A stretch of 64,000 nucleotides of DNA. It comes from Methylotenera sp. (GTDB lineage Bacteria; Pseudomonadota; Gammaproteobacteria; Burkholderiales; Methylophilaceae). The stretch covers positions 62,001-126,000 of the forward strand of contig SHXQ01000003.1 of NCBI GenBank assembly GCA_009693255.1, in the 5' to 3' direction. The translations under genes were made by a program, and so were the position numbers. Of this stretch, positions 1-10,598 are shown one piece after another. Each line of letters begins with the position of its first letter. The stretch's first letter is position 1. The notes beneath the pieces were generated by a model that was not told the DNA's origin, searched no databases, and saw only the letters and a list, made by a program, of their open reading frames with translations.

Positions 1-1
1 T

Positions 2-748
2 ACTGGCCGTCAAGGCTTTAACCGAAATTTAAGTGTTGCAGAAATCATTAGTCAGCTTGCCATCGCTAACCGGTCGTTGCGACAAGAGGCTGGTTACGAT
101 ATGTTGCCGGCAGGTGAGCGCATCATTAGCAATGTGGTCATGATGGGCATGGGTGAGCCGCTGGCAAATTACGATAATGTCGTGACAGCCATGCAAATTA
201 TGTTGGACGATAATGCTTATGGTTTAAGTCGCCGTCGCGTCACACTTTCAACCAGCGGTATGGTGCCAGCAATGGATAAGCTAAAAGAAGATTGTCCGGT
301 TGCGCTTGCTGTTAGCTTACATGCGCCGAATGACGCCTTGCGTGATGTGATCGTACCGATTAACAAAAAATATCCACTAAAAGAGTTAATGGCGGCATGC
401 AATCGGTATTTAGAAAAAGCGCCGCGCGATTTTGTCACTTTTGAATATGTGATGCTAGATGGCGTGAATGATACTGTTGAACACGCGCATCAATTAGTAG
501 ACTTGGTTAAAAATGTCTCCTGTAAATTCAACTTAATTCCGTTTAATCCATTTCCAAATAGCGGCTACGGGACTTCTAAAGCCAACCATATGCGTGTATT
601 TAGGGATATTTTAATGCAAGCAGGGTATGTGGTGACGGTGCGTAAAACCCGTGGCGAAGATATTGATGCAGCTTGTGGGCAATTAGCTGGTAAGGTGTTG
701 GATAAAACCAAACGTACTGCGACTAGAATTGCAATTGAGGCGATTTAA
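2..748 (+). CDS. rlmN: 23S rRNA (adenine-2503-C2)-methyltransferase RlmN, 5' truncated by window edge
   Basis: Frame is open to the window edge ([19 protein letters not shown]...); [16 protein letters not shown] and [11 protein letters not shown] motifs typical of RlmN. The 77 start in the track is internal. Confidence 0.93.
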   Translation, partial: TGRQGFNRNLSVAEIISQLAIANRSLRQEAGYDMLPAGERIISNVVMMGMGEPLANYDNVVTAMQIMLDDNAYGLSRRRVTLSTSGMVPAMDKLKEDCPVALAVSLHAPNDALRDVIVPINKKYPLKELMAACNRYLEKAPRDFVTFEYVMLDGVNDTVEHAHQLVDLVKNVSCKFNLIPFNPFPNSGYGTSKANHMRVFRDILMQAGYVVTVRKTRGEDIDAACGQLAGKVLDKTKRTATRIAIEAI

Positions 749-831
749 TGAGGCTTGATATGAACATCTTAGAATTAAGACGAAAATATCCAGAGTCTGA
801 GCAAACCAAGCTATTACAGGGTGGAAAATAA
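748..831 (+). CDS. 27-aa micro-ORF ([27 protein letters not shown]) between rlmN and rodZ; uncertain
   Basis: ATG overlaps the rlmN stop (TAATG), stop just before rodZ ATG; too short to judge coding status. Confidence 0.25.
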   Translation: MRLDMNILELRRKYPESEQTKLLQGGK

Positions 832-833
832 CC

Positions 834-1847
834 ATGACTGATGATGTAGTAAGCAGTCCCGCCGTATCAGAGCCTACGGGAATTTCATTCTTGGGCGAAG
901 TGTTTTCTTCTGCTAGACGCGGTAAAAAGCTCTCAGTAAAAGAGGTATCTAATAAATTACGCCTAAGTATTAAGCAAATTGAAGCCTTAGAAAATAATGA
1001 TTTTGCAGCCTTACCGCAAGCTATGATTACGCGTGGTTTTATTCGTAATTATGCGCGTTTGCTAGAAGTTGATGCCGAGCCTTTACTTGAGCATTATCGT
1101 GCGTGTGTGCCAGATGTTTTGCCTGGAGCATTGACCGTGAAAACCTCTATCCATCAAGTCGCGATAACTAACAGTAGTCAAGCTTGGCCTAAATATACCG
1201 TCAGTAGCATTTTGTTGTTATCGGTCTTGTTGGTATGGTTTATTTATAGCCAGCACTTGCCAGAGCAAGTAAAGGCGCCTGTCGAAGCCGTGGTAGATGC
1301 CAGTACAAACAACGTAGCGTCTGTTGCCGTTGCGCTACCAGAAATAGCGCTACCAGTCGCTGAGCGCAAAGCAGAAAGCGTTGAGGCAATAAGTCCGGAG
1401 AAAGAGCTGGCAACTACTGCTGTTGCACAGAGCGCTACAGCAGTTAAAGAAAATGTGGCGCCCACAACGCCGTTAGCAAATCCTACACAGAGTGTGCAAT
1501 TGCGACCTTCGACGGATGTAGATTTTAGTACATTAAAAGAAAATGCTGGAAAATCTGCTCAGCAAGCACTTGTTGCTAACGAAAAAGTGAACGTGAGCGA
1601 TCTGACAAGTAGCAAGAATGTTAGTTTCTCAGCGTCAGAAGACTCTTGGGTGCAAGTGAAAGACAAGTCGGGTAAGGTTATATTCGAAAAAAAGTTGGCG
1701 GCAAATAGTACTGATAATTTTGATGGCCAGCCACCCTTCAAGTTATGGATAGGTAATGCCAAAGCAACGACGTTGACATTTTTAGGTCAGCCAGTAGATT
1801 TGACTGGCAAGACTAAAAATAATGTGGCGCGCATTACCCTTGAGTAG
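834..1847 (+). CDS. rodZ: Cytoskeleton protein RodZ-like (HTH_25 N-terminus, single TM, DUF4115 C-terminus)
   Basis: N-terminal HTH (LSVKEVSNKLRLSIKQIEALENNDFAALPQAMITRGFIRNYARLL), TM segment, C-terminal DSWVQVKDKSGKVIFEKKL...PFKLWIGNA. Confidence 0.9.
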   Translation: MTDDVVSSPAVSEPTGISFLGEVFSSARRGKKLSVKEVSNKLRLSIKQIEALENNDFAALPQAMITRGFIRNYARLLEVDAEPLLEHYRACVPDVLPGALTVKTSIHQVAITNSSQAWPKYTVSSILLLSVLLVWFIYSQHLPEQVKAPVEAVVDASTNNVASVAVALPEIALPVAERKAESVEAISPEKELATTAVAQSATAVKENVAPTTPLANPTQSVQLRPSTDVDFSTLKENAGKSAQQALVANEKVNVSDLTSSKNVSFSASEDSWVQVKDKSGKVIFEKKLAANSTDNFDGQPPFKLWIGNAKATTLTFLGQPVDLTGKTKNNVARITLE

Positions 1848-1863
1848 TCTTTAGGAGCAATCG

Positions 1864-3192
1864 TTGAATTTATTTCACCTTAATCAGCCACGAAAAACTT
1901 TGCAGGTAATGATAGGTCATGTGCCTGTGGGTGGTGGTTTGGCGGGTACGCAGCCAAGTCCTGTGGTGGTGCAAAGTATGACCAATACCGATACCGCAGA
2001 TGCGCCAGCAACGATTAAACAAGTATTTGAGTTATGGCAAGCAGGTAGTGAGGTTGTGCGTATTACCGTCAATTCACCAGAAGCCGCTGCACAAGTGGCT
2101 AATATTCGACGCGGTTTAGATGCTTTAGGCTGTAATGTGCCGCTAGTGGGTGATTTTCATTACAACGGTCATAAACTATTGGCGCAGTATCCTGATTGTG
2201 CAGCAGCGCTTGCCAAGTACCGTATCAATCCAGGTAATGTAGGCAAAGGTTCTAAACGGGATGAGCAATTTGCGGCCATGATAGACGCGGCTATTCAGTA
2301 TAAAAAAGCGGTGCGTATTGGCGTTAATTGGGGCAGTTTAGACCAAGCAAAAATGGCGCAGATGATGGATGATAATGCTAAGTTGGCTACGCCATTATCG
2401 TCAGATGCCTTGATGCGCGAGGCCTTAATTCAATCAGCACTTGAAAGTGCGCAGCAAGCCGTTGCATTAGGCTTGTCGCCTAATCAAATCATTATTTCTT
2501 GCAAGGTTAGTAATGTGCAAGATTTGGTTAAAGTCTATGCTGATTTAGCTAGTCGCAGTGATTATCCCTTGCACTTAGGCTTGACAGAGGCTGGTATGGG
2601 TTCTAAAGGTATCGTGGCTTCTACCGCCGCGCTAGCCTTACTATTACAGCAAGGTATCGGCAATACCATCCGCGTATCTTTAACGCCAGAGCCTAACGAG
2701 TCACGCATTAAAGAAGTGATTGTCGCCCAAGAGATTTTGCAAACTATGGGCATACGGTCATTTACGCCTTTAGTCACTGCCTGCCCCGGTTGCGGTCGCA
2801 CTACTTCAACCTACTTTCAAGAGTTGGCGATGCAAATTCAAAGTTATTTGCGTAATCAAATGCCGGTGTGGCGTGAGCGCTATGCTGGCGTTGAAAATAT
2901 GAGTGTTGCGGTGATGGGTTGCGTGGTGAATGGTCCAGGTGAATCAAAATTGGCGAATATTGGCATTAGCTTGCCTGGCACAGGTGAGACGCCAGTCGCG
3001 CCAGTATTTGTTGATGGCGAAAAAACCGTCACCTTAAAAGGTCACCATATTGCACAAGAATTTCAGGCGATAGTGGAGCATTATGTGCAAACCAATTATG
3101 CCGCCGGCGCTAGGTTGCATCAGCCCAATGAGCCTACTAAAATAAAGGGCTTAAGCCCTACCAATAAAACAATTCCAATTAAAGTAGTGTAG
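1864..3192 (+). CDS. ispG: 4-hydroxy-3-methylbut-2-en-1-yl diphosphate synthase (flavodoxin)
   Basis: GcpE motifs: [52 protein letters not shown] start. Confidence 0.96.
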   Translation: MNLFHLNQPRKTLQVMIGHVPVGGGLAGTQPSPVVVQSMTNTDTADAPATIKQVFELWQAGSEVVRITVNSPEAAAQVANIRRGLDALGCNVPLVGDFHYNGHKLLAQYPDCAAALAKYRINPGNVGKGSKRDEQFAAMIDAAIQYKKAVRIGVNWGSLDQAKMAQMMDDNAKLATPLSSDALMREALIQSALESAQQAVALGLSPNQIIISCKVSNVQDLVKVYADLASRSDYPLHLGLTEAGMGSKGIVASTAALALLLQQGIGNTIRVSLTPEPNESRIKEVIVAQEILQTMGIRSFTPLVTACPGCGRTTSTYFQELAMQIQSYLRNQMPVWRERYAGVENMSVAVMGCVVNGPGESKLANIGISLPGTGETPVAPVFVDGEKTVTLKGHHIAQEFQAIVEHYVQTNYAAGARLHQPNEPTKIKGLSPTNKTIPIKVV

Positions 3193-3194
3193 TT

Positions 3195-4484
3195 ATGGTT
3201 GAAAATTCAACAAAAATTAAGCCCACAAAATTTCAAAGTATTAAAGGTTTTTACGACATTCTGCCTGAACATACGCCGCTTTGGTTCAAGCTAGAGGACA
3301 CAGCGCGCCGAGTACTGGCGCAGTACGGCTATAAAAATATTCGCATGCCTTTGGTTGAGCCTACCGATTTATTTGTGCGTTCTGTGGGTGAGCATACCGA
3401 TATCGTCGAAAAAGAAATGTACGCTTGGAAAGATGCGCTGAACGGCGACAAACTGACCTTGCGACCGGAAGGCACTGCCGGCTGCGTGCGGGCGGTGATA
3501 GAAAGCAATCTGACCTATAACAGCCCAGTTCGGTTGTGGTATAGCGGGGCTATGTTTAGGCACGAAAATGTGCAAAAAGGCCGTCAACGACAATTTCATC
3601 AGGTGGGTGTTGAGGCTTTTGGTTTTGATAGCCCGCAAGTGGATGCTGAGCAAATTGTCATGCTTGCAAGGCTTTGGCGCGAACTTGGCATTAAAGAGGT
3701 TGAGTTGCAAATTAACAGTATAGGCGATGCGCATGAGCGTGCTGAATATCGCAATGTGCTGATTGCTTACTTTGAGCAACACCTAGATTTATTAGATGAA
3801 GATGCGAAACGTCGTTTATACACCAATCCACTGCGTATTTTGGACACTAAAAACCCGCGCATGCAAGCACTATGTGAGGCAGCACCAAAGCTGATAGATG
3901 GTTTGGGTGAGGCTAGCCGTAGTCATTTTTCTGGCCTTTGTCGATTATTAGATGCTGCCGGTATTGCTTACTTAATCAATGCGCGTTTGGTGCGTGGTTT
4001 AGATTATTACAACCGTACCGTGTTCGAATGGGTCACGACAAAACTAGGTGCGCAAGGCACCATTGCTGGCGGTGGTCGCTATGATGCCTTGGTCGAGCGT
4101 TTAGGCGGCGAGGCAACACCTGCTTGTGGTTTTGGTATTGGCTTAGAACGGGTATTTTTACTGATGCAGGAATATGGCGTAATGGCAGATGATGCGCCAG
4201 ATGTGTATTTAGTTAATGTAGGCATATTGGCTGAAAATCAAGCATTCACCATCAGCGAAATATTACGCAACGCAGGTTTAAATGTAGTCTTGCATGCAGG
4301 CGGCGGTAGTTTTAAATCACAAATGAAAAAGGCAGATAGAAGCCAAGCCCGCTACGCCTTGATATTAGGCGATGATGAAGTGGCTAACCAGCAAGTCACC
4401 TTAAAACCAATGCTAGCCTCAGTTAAGGGCGAGCAGCAGCAATGTAGTGTGGAAGATGCTATTAGCTATTTAACGGCGAATTAA
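3195..4484 (+). CDS. hisS: Histidyl-tRNA synthetase
   Basis: Class II HisRS motifs: GFYDILPEHTPLW, LRPEGTAGCVRA, VRGLDYYNRTVFEW, GGGRYDALVERLGG. Confidence 0.96.
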   Translation: MVENSTKIKPTKFQSIKGFYDILPEHTPLWFKLEDTARRVLAQYGYKNIRMPLVEPTDLFVRSVGEHTDIVEKEMYAWKDALNGDKLTLRPEGTAGCVRAVIESNLTYNSPVRLWYSGAMFRHENVQKGRQRQFHQVGVEAFGFDSPQVDAEQIVMLARLWRELGIKEVELQINSIGDAHERAEYRNVLIAYFEQHLDLLDEDAKRRLYTNPLRILDTKNPRMQALCEAAPKLIDGLGEASRSHFSGLCRLLDAAGIAYLINARLVRGLDYYNRTVFEWVTTKLGAQGTIAGGGRYDALVERLGGEATPACGFGIGLERVFLLMQEYGVMADDAPDVYLVNVGILAENQAFTISEILRNAGLNVVLHAGGGSFKSQMKKADRSQARYALILGDDEVANQQVTLKPMLASVKGEQQQCSVEDAISYLTAN

Positions 4485-4510
4485 AGATTGATTGAGATAT
4501 TCAAAGGTGA

Positions 4511-5428
4511 ATGAATTGCATGGCCACTAACCTGAATAAAGCTAGCCCATTGTTGCAATTACAGCAGCTCAGCATTGCACCTAAAAAAATGCCCACGCGC
4601 TTGTTAGTCAACAATGTGAGCTTGACTATCGAGGTGGGAAAAACCACTTGTGTGGTTGGCGAATCAGGCAGCGGGAAAAGTTTAACCGCCTTATCTATCA
4701 TGGGATTATTGTCTCAACAGCTACAATTGACTGCGGGTAAGGTGTTGTTTAATGATGGGCAATCTGGTGAGCAAGATTTAACCAAGCTTGATGAAGCGAA
4801 TTTACGAAAAATTCGTGGCGCAAAGATTGCGATGATTTTTCAGGAGCCGATGACATCACTAAATCCGGTGCTGACCATTGGTTATCAGATTGGTGAAAGT
4901 TTGACCACCCATTTGGGTGTTAAGGGCGATCAGTTAAAAGCTAAAATTGCCAGTTTGCTAGAAATGGTGGGAATTCCTGCTGGTCGCGCCAATAATTACC
5001 CAGATGAACTATCTGGTGGTCAGCGGCAACGCGTCATGATCGCCATGAGTATTGCTTGTGAGCCGCGTTTGCTGATTGCGGATGAGCCAACGACCGCCTT
5101 AGATGTGACGGTGCAGGCACAAATACTTAAGTTGTTGGACGAACTTAAAACGCGCATGAATATGGGTATGCTATTTATTACGCACGATTTTGGTGTGGTG
5201 GCGGATATAGCGGACTATGTTGCGGTGATGTTCAGAGGTGAAATTGTCGAGTCTGGGACGAAAATGCAGGTGCTGAATAAGCCGCAGCACCCTTACACGC
5301 AAGCATTGCTGGCATGCGTGCCGGATGCTGAAGGTAAGAAACCACTGAAGCCCATTGATTATGCGTGGTTGCCAGAAAATCAGCAAATACTGCAGACTAG
5401 TGCGCAAAATTTAAAGACTGCCGCATGA
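4511..5428 (+). CDS. Oligopeptide/dipeptide-type ABC transporter ATP-binding protein (OppD/DppD-like)
   Basis: Walker A GESGSGKS, Q-loop IFQEPMTSLNP, signature LSGGQRQR, Walker B LLIADEPTTALD. Confidence 0.9.
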   Translation: MNCMATNLNKASPLLQLQQLSIAPKKMPTRLLVNNVSLTIEVGKTTCVVGESGSGKSLTALSIMGLLSQQLQLTAGKVLFNDGQSGEQDLTKLDEANLRKIRGAKIAMIFQEPMTSLNPVLTIGYQIGESLTTHLGVKGDQLKAKIASLLEMVGIPAGRANNYPDELSGGQRQRVMIAMSIACEPRLLIADEPTTALDVTVQAQILKLLDELKTRMNMGMLFITHDFGVVADIADYVAVMFRGEIVESGTKMQVLNKPQHPYTQALLACVPDAEGKKPLKPIDYAWLPENQQILQTSAQNLKTAA

Positions 5429-6234
5429 CTACGCCCATATTACAGGCCAATAATTTAGTTAAAACTTATACGCAACGTAGCGGTAAATTTGGCTTTGGCA
5501 CTAGCCTGGTAAAGGCCTTGGATGACGTCAGTATCAGTTTGACTGAAGGTAAAACGCTTGCCGTGGTCGGTGAATCTGGCAGTGGTAAATCCACCTTGGC
5601 ACGTTGTCTGTTACAATTGCAACCCTTAGACAGTGGTGAAGTGCTGTTTGCGGGTCAAGACCTTGCTAAATTAGACGGCGCAGCACTTAGAGTAGTGCGT
5701 AAAAACCTGCAAATGGTCTTTCAAGATCCATTTGCCTCGCTTAATCCACGCATGCGGGTGGGTGAGATTGTTGGCGAAGGGCTGCTTATTCATGGTTTAG
5801 GCAGTGGTGCAGAGCAGCAAAGAAAAGTAATTGCTATGTTAAATCGGGTAGGCTTAACCGAAGCGGATATGCAAAAATATCCCCATGAGTTTTCTGGTGG
5901 ACAAAGGCAGCGTGTAGGCATCGCCCGCGCATTGGTGCTTCAGCCTAAGGTGGTGGTGTGTGATGAGCCGGTTTCTGCATTAGATGTGTCGATTCAGGCG
6001 CAGATATTGTTGTTACTAAAAGAGTTGCAAGCTGAAATGGCCTTGAGTTATTTATTCATCAGCCATGATTTACGTGTCGTACGCCATATTGCAGATGACA
6101 TCGTCGTGATGCACCAGGGAAAAATTGTAGAATATGGTGCTGTGGTGGATATTTACCAACAACCGCAACATGAATATACGCGTAATTTACTTGCAGCCAT
6201 GCCCGGAAAATATATGGCTTTGGTCGGAAATTAG
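5425..6234 (+). CDS. Oligopeptide/dipeptide-type ABC transporter ATP-binding protein (OppF/DppF-like)
   Basis: GESGSGKS, VFQDPFASLNPRM, FSGGQRQRVGIARAL, VVCDEPVSALD; ATGA overlap with upstream gene. Confidence 0.9.
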   Translation: MTTPILQANNLVKTYTQRSGKFGFGTSLVKALDDVSISLTEGKTLAVVGESGSGKSTLARCLLQLQPLDSGEVLFAGQDLAKLDGAALRVVRKNLQMVFQDPFASLNPRMRVGEIVGEGLLIHGLGSGAEQQRKVIAMLNRVGLTEADMQKYPHEFSGGQRQRVGIARALVLQPKVVVCDEPVSALDVSIQAQILLLLKELQAEMALSYLFISHDLRVVRHIADDIVVMHQGKIVEYGAVVDIYQQPQHEYTRNLLAAMPGKYMALVGN

Positions 6235-6304
6235 GCTCGAGCCTGATATTTTGAATATAGAAAACAGTTAAATAAACTTAGATTAAGAAAATTAGGAAAA
6301 AGCA

Positions 6305-6928
6305 ATGGCATATGATTTAGAAGAGCAAGAACAGTTAGACGAGTTTAAAGCTTGGTGGAAACAAAATGGGGCGATGATTAGCACGTTGCTGATTGCTTTG
6401 TTAGTGGCTTATATTACTTTTCAGGGCTGGCATTACTATCAAAACAAGCAAGCTGTTGAAGCTTCTACGCAGTATCAAGAATTGTTAGTGACCGAAGGAA
6501 AAGATTTAAAAATCATACAAGCAAAGTCAACGGCCTTAATGGAAGGCTTCAGCGGAACGCCTTACGCAGGCCGTGCCGCATTATTTGCAGCTAGAGCCAA
6601 TTATCAAGCCAATGAAATTAAAAGTGCAAAAGCGCAGTTAGACTGGACTATTAAAAATGCAAAAGAAACGGCTATTAGTGCTTTAGCTAGTTTGCAGTTA
6701 GCTAATATTTTAGCTGAAGAAAAAGACTTTGCTGGGGCATTGAAATTACTTAATGCCTCACATGATGCCGGTTTTGATGGGTTGTTTTCTGATCTAAAAG
6801 GGGATATTTTGGTTGGTCTAGGTAAAAATGTAGAGGCAAAAGAAGCCTATCAGCAAGCCTTGACTAAGTTGGAGCCAAAAGGAAAATTTCGTGCACTAAC
6901 GCAGCAAAAACTTGAGTCGCTAGGTTAA
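6305..6928 (+). CDS. yfgM: YfgM-like tetratricopeptide membrane protein
   Basis: MAYDLEEQEQLDEFKAWWKQNG N-terminus plus TM, located between hisS and bamB. Confidence 0.85.
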   Translation: MAYDLEEQEQLDEFKAWWKQNGAMISTLLIALLVAYITFQGWHYYQNKQAVEASTQYQELLVTEGKDLKIIQAKSTALMEGFSGTPYAGRAALFAARANYQANEIKSAKAQLDWTIKNAKETAISALASLQLANILAEEKDFAGALKLLNASHDAGFDGLFSDLKGDILVGLGKNVEAKEAYQQALTKLEPKGKFRALTQQKLESLG

Positions 6929-6976
6929 TATTTTCTTCTTTAAATCATTAATCTTCAATAAATAAGCTGGAGTGCT

Positions 6977-8170
6977 GTGTTGTTATTACCTCAATATAAA
7001 AATGCATTATTCGTTTTAATTGCTATCTCTAGTCTGTTGCTCATGTCTGCATGTAGCGTTATTGGTGAGTTGAAAACGGACATCACTGACCGAGTCATGG
7101 GTCGCGTGGGGGCGGATGCACCTGACCCATTAACTGAGATTAAAGAAACGTATGTTAGCAAGTTGCTATGGCAAACAAAAGTTGGCGCATCTAAAGACTT
7201 TGATTTCTCGCCAGTGGTGGAAGCAGGCTACGCATATGTGGCCAGTGCTACAGGTGAAATAGTTAAGTTAGATGCCGTCACCGGCAAGCAAGAGTGGCGC
7301 GTTAATGCCGGAGAAGTGTTGTCCGGTGGTGTTGGTGTTGGTGGAAGTCTGGTGATGGTCGGTACGCAAAAAGGCATTGTTTACGCCTATGACATTGCTG
7401 GCAAGCTACAATGGAAATCAAAACTAAGCAGCGAAGTATTAAGTGCCCCTAAGTATTTTGATGGACTAGTAATTGTTCGCACCGGCGATAGTCATATTTA
7501 TGGCATTAATGCTAATGATGGTAGTCGTAAATGGGTGTATGACCGCGCCAGTCCAGCGCTTACCTTACGCAGTAGCGCTGGTGTGGTCGTTGATGGAGGT
7601 GCTGTTTATGCGGGCTTTGGCGGAGGTAAGCTGATTGCCGTGCGGGCAGATAACGGAAAAATGTTATGGGAAGCCTCAGTCGCCCAACCTAAAGGCGTGA
7701 CAGAGATCGAACGTATTGCTGATATCACTAGTTTACCGGTAGTCGATGGCCCGCTAATTTATGCGGTTGCTTATCAAGGCCGCATCGCCGCGGTTGATAG
7801 AGCTTCAGGTCGCGTGGTATGGAATCGCGAAATTTCGAGCTTATCTGGCTTAAGTGTAGAAGATGGCCGTATTTTTGTGTCGCATACTGCGGGCTCAGTG
7901 TATGCGCTTGATTACAGCACGGGTAAAACTTTTTGGCGACAAGCCGCGCTTAAAAACCGTCAGTTATCGGTACCAGTGCCTATGGGTAGTTTGACTGCTG
8001 TCGGTGATTTAGAAGGGTACGTGCACATGCTGAGTCGTGATGATGGCGCCTTAGTGTCTAGAATTAAAGTGGATGACAGCTCTGTGATGCCTAAAATGGC
8101 GCTGATTAATAGTAATACGGTGTTAGCACAAACGCGAGATGGCGGCGTTTACGCCATTCAAGTTAAGTAA
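6977..8170 (+). CDS. bamB: Outer membrane assembly lipoprotein BamB (PQQ-like beta-propeller)
   Basis: Lipoprotein signal (LLLMSACSVIG), repeated PQQ-like blades (VKLDAVTGKQEWRVNAGE, AYDIAGKLQWKSKL). Confidence 0.92.
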   Translation: MLLLPQYKNALFVLIAISSLLLMSACSVIGELKTDITDRVMGRVGADAPDPLTEIKETYVSKLLWQTKVGASKDFDFSPVVEAGYAYVASATGEIVKLDAVTGKQEWRVNAGEVLSGGVGVGGSLVMVGTQKGIVYAYDIAGKLQWKSKLSSEVLSAPKYFDGLVIVRTGDSHIYGINANDGSRKWVYDRASPALTLRSSAGVVVDGGAVYAGFGGGKLIAVRADNGKMLWEASVAQPKGVTEIERIADITSLPVVDGPLIYAVAYQGRIAAVDRASGRVVWNREISSLSGLSVEDGRIFVSHTAGSVYALDYSTGKTFWRQAALKNRQLSVPVPMGSLTAVGDLEGYVHMLSRDDGALVSRIKVDDSSVMPKMALINSNTVLAQTRDGGVYAIQVK

Positions 8171-8212
8171 ACCCAAGAGCAATCTAGCTCAAGAATTATA
8201 TAGAAGAGTTTC

Positions 8213-9667
8213 ATGTTACCTACCCTAGTTTTGGTTGGCCGACCCAACGTCGGAAAATCTACATTATTTAATCGCCTAACTAAAAGCCGCGACGCACTGG
8301 TTGCCGACTTGCCAGGGCTTACGCGTGACCGCCATTATGGACGTGGCGTAGGCGCCAGTCAGCCCTATTTGGTAGTGGATACTGGAGGTTTTGAGCCTAA
8401 TACCGACAGTGGCATCCTTAAAGCGATGGCGGTACAAACCTTATTGGCGATTGATGAAGCCGATGTGATTATCTTTATCGTTGATGGACGTCAAGGCGCT
8501 ACGCCACAAGATATGGAAATCGCCAATCGTTTGCGTCGGAGTAAATGTCCAGTATTACTCGCGGTGAATAAAACGGAAGGTATGAACAAAGCTGTTGTCA
8601 GTGCGGAATTCCATGAATTAGGTTTGGGTGACCCGTTGTCAATATCCTCCGCGCATGGTGAAGGTGTGAAAGATATTATTGATTTAGCGCTTGAGAGCTT
8701 TCAAGTGATTGAAGAAGAGCCTGAACTAGATCAAACTGGTGATAGAGTGCCGAAAGTGGCGATTGTTGGCCGCCCTAACGTCGGAAAATCAACCTTAGTT
8801 AACGCCTTACTAGGGGAAGATCGCGTCATCGCTTTTGACGAACCGGGCACGACACGTGATTCTATCTCGATTGATTTAGAAAAAAATGGTAAACATTACA
8901 CGCTGATCGATACCGCTGGTGTGCGTAAGCGCGGTCGCGTGTTAGAAGCGATTGAAAAATTCTCAGTCATTAAAACCATACAGTCGATTGAAGAAGCGAA
9001 TGTGGTGATTTTGGTGGTGGATGCACAAGAAGGCATCACCGAGCAAGATGCACACGTCGCCGCCTATATATTAGAAGCCGGTCGTGCACTGGTGGTAGCG
9101 ATTAACAAATGGGATGGCTTAAAAGAAGAAGAGCGCGATTGGGTGAAACGTGAAATTGACCGTAAATTGATGTTTTTAGATTTTGCTGAGTTTCATTACA
9201 TTTCAGCGCTACGTAAAAAAGGCCTGCCAGAATTATTTAAGTCGGTGGATATTGCCTTTAAAGCCGCGTTTGCTAAATTAGCCACACCGCAACTTACGCG
9301 CGTGCTGATTGACGCGCTACAACAGCATCAACCGCCTATCAGCAAGGGTATACGCCCTAAATTACGCTATGCGCACCAAGGCGGTAGCAATCCACCGATT
9401 GTGGTCATACATGGTAACCATGTCGATGGCGTAAAAGACGCTTATACCAGATTTTTGGAAAAGACTTTTCGCAGAACATTCCAGCTATCAGGCACACCGC
9501 TGCGCGTGCAATACAAGCAAGGTAGCAACCCGTTCGCTGAAGATGAGGATAAGCGTAAGCCAGGCGAAGGTATCGTCAGTATGCGCCGTCGTAAAACGGC
9601 CCATAGAGCCGAATTAAAAGCCAAAAAAGTGGTGGAAGATAAAGATAGAAGCGCTAAAAAGCGTTAA
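8213..9667 (+). CDS. der: GTPase Der (EngA)
   Basis: Two tandem GTPase domains ([33 protein letters not shown]), C-terminal KH-like domain. Confidence 0.97.
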   Translation: MLPTLVLVGRPNVGKSTLFNRLTKSRDALVADLPGLTRDRHYGRGVGASQPYLVVDTGGFEPNTDSGILKAMAVQTLLAIDEADVIIFIVDGRQGATPQDMEIANRLRRSKCPVLLAVNKTEGMNKAVVSAEFHELGLGDPLSISSAHGEGVKDIIDLALESFQVIEEEPELDQTGDRVPKVAIVGRPNVGKSTLVNALLGEDRVIAFDEPGTTRDSISIDLEKNGKHYTLIDTAGVRKRGRVLEAIEKFSVIKTIQSIEEANVVILVVDAQEGITEQDAHVAAYILEAGRALVVAINKWDGLKEEERDWVKREIDRKLMFLDFAEFHYISALRKKGLPELFKSVDIAFKAAFAKLATPQLTRVLIDALQQHQPPISKGIRPKLRYAHQGGSNPPIVVIHGNHVDGVKDAYTRFLEKTFRRTFQLSGTPLRVQYKQGSNPFAEDEDKRKPGEGIVSMRRRKTAHRAELKAKKVVEDKDRSAKKR

Positions 9668-10306
9668 TTGTTACTCATTTTAATCAGGCTTGGGTAGAAT
9701 CTGGTCATATTTGACGCTGTAATATTGACCACCCTATTTTTTGCATCAGGGTGTGTGCTTGACGCATTACCACCTAGCATCATGTGGGTCTCTGCAAGGG
9801 CTGTATCAAAATTATAGCCAGCAGCCTGCATTAAACGTTTGCCCACTATATCTGCATCGCATTCCTCTTTCCAGGCATCAAACGGTATGATGAGCACTTG
9901 CTTCACTCTACCATGCCACAGTTCGCAGTGCTCTAACTCATGACCAATGACCTAGGCTAAGGTCATCCGATATATTCAGCCTTTCCATAGTGTTTTGATT
10001 GACTGTGATTTCGTAGCGGGCAGACATTCCATAGCCTGCGGTGTAATTCCATACTTTGGCTTCTGATATAGCACCCTTGTTTGTGGCACTTATTGTGTAA
10101 TAAGATGCAGAGTCTTCACAAAACTTATTCATGGGCTCAGCCATCTTTTCAATTTTTGATTGAAATTCGGCTGACGTTATATCTCGCGCTATAACTACAT
10201 TTGAAACTGCTAAACCAGTCATCAAACATACGCAGGCTAATATTTTTTTAAAATCAGATCTTTTGTTCAAAGGCAATTTCCTATGCGTTAATTGGAAATA
10301 GGGCAT
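9664..10306 (-). pseudogene. Secreted M48-like zinc metallopeptidase interrupted by a 1-nt frameshift (or sequencing error)
   Basis: Upstream piece (9938..10306) has a signal peptide and ends ...NISDDLSLG; downstream frame reads VIGHELEHCELWHGRVKQVLIIPFDAWKEECDADIVGKRLM...STHPDAKNRVVNI with HExxH, E..AD and THP motifs. Removing one G (one C at 9951-9952 on +) restores ...NISDDLSLVIGHELEHC... Confidence 0.75.
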
Positions 10307-10561
10307 TTAAATAAATAATGGATGCTAATTGAGATTCTTTAAACAGAACACGAGAATAGCTGTGTGGAAGTGCGAATGAGAAATCAAGACTAGGCTTAAT
10401 GCAATAAGAGTATTAATGCTGAGTTGATGTTTGGCCGGACATGTTTTGTGTGCTTATTGGTATGGGCACATACGGGCGATGATTTTTACATCATTGGAAT
10501 AAACTTGATAACTATCAGAATGGTGTTGGCAGAGTTTGCCTGAAGACTAGCTATTTGACTG

Positions 10562-10590
10562 GGGCTTGCGAAACTTTATTTCACAAGCCC
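10562..10590. terminator. Stem-loop downstream of bamD (no clear U-tract)
   Basis: GGGCTTGcGAAActttatTTCaCAAGCCC inverted repeat immediately after the bamD stop. Confidence 0.4.
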
Positions 10591-10598
10591 TTAACTTC

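Noticed and set aside
3369-3782. 137-aa minus-strand ORF
   Set aside because: Entirely antisense to hisS, no recognisable motifs; shadow ORF of a strongly supported gene.
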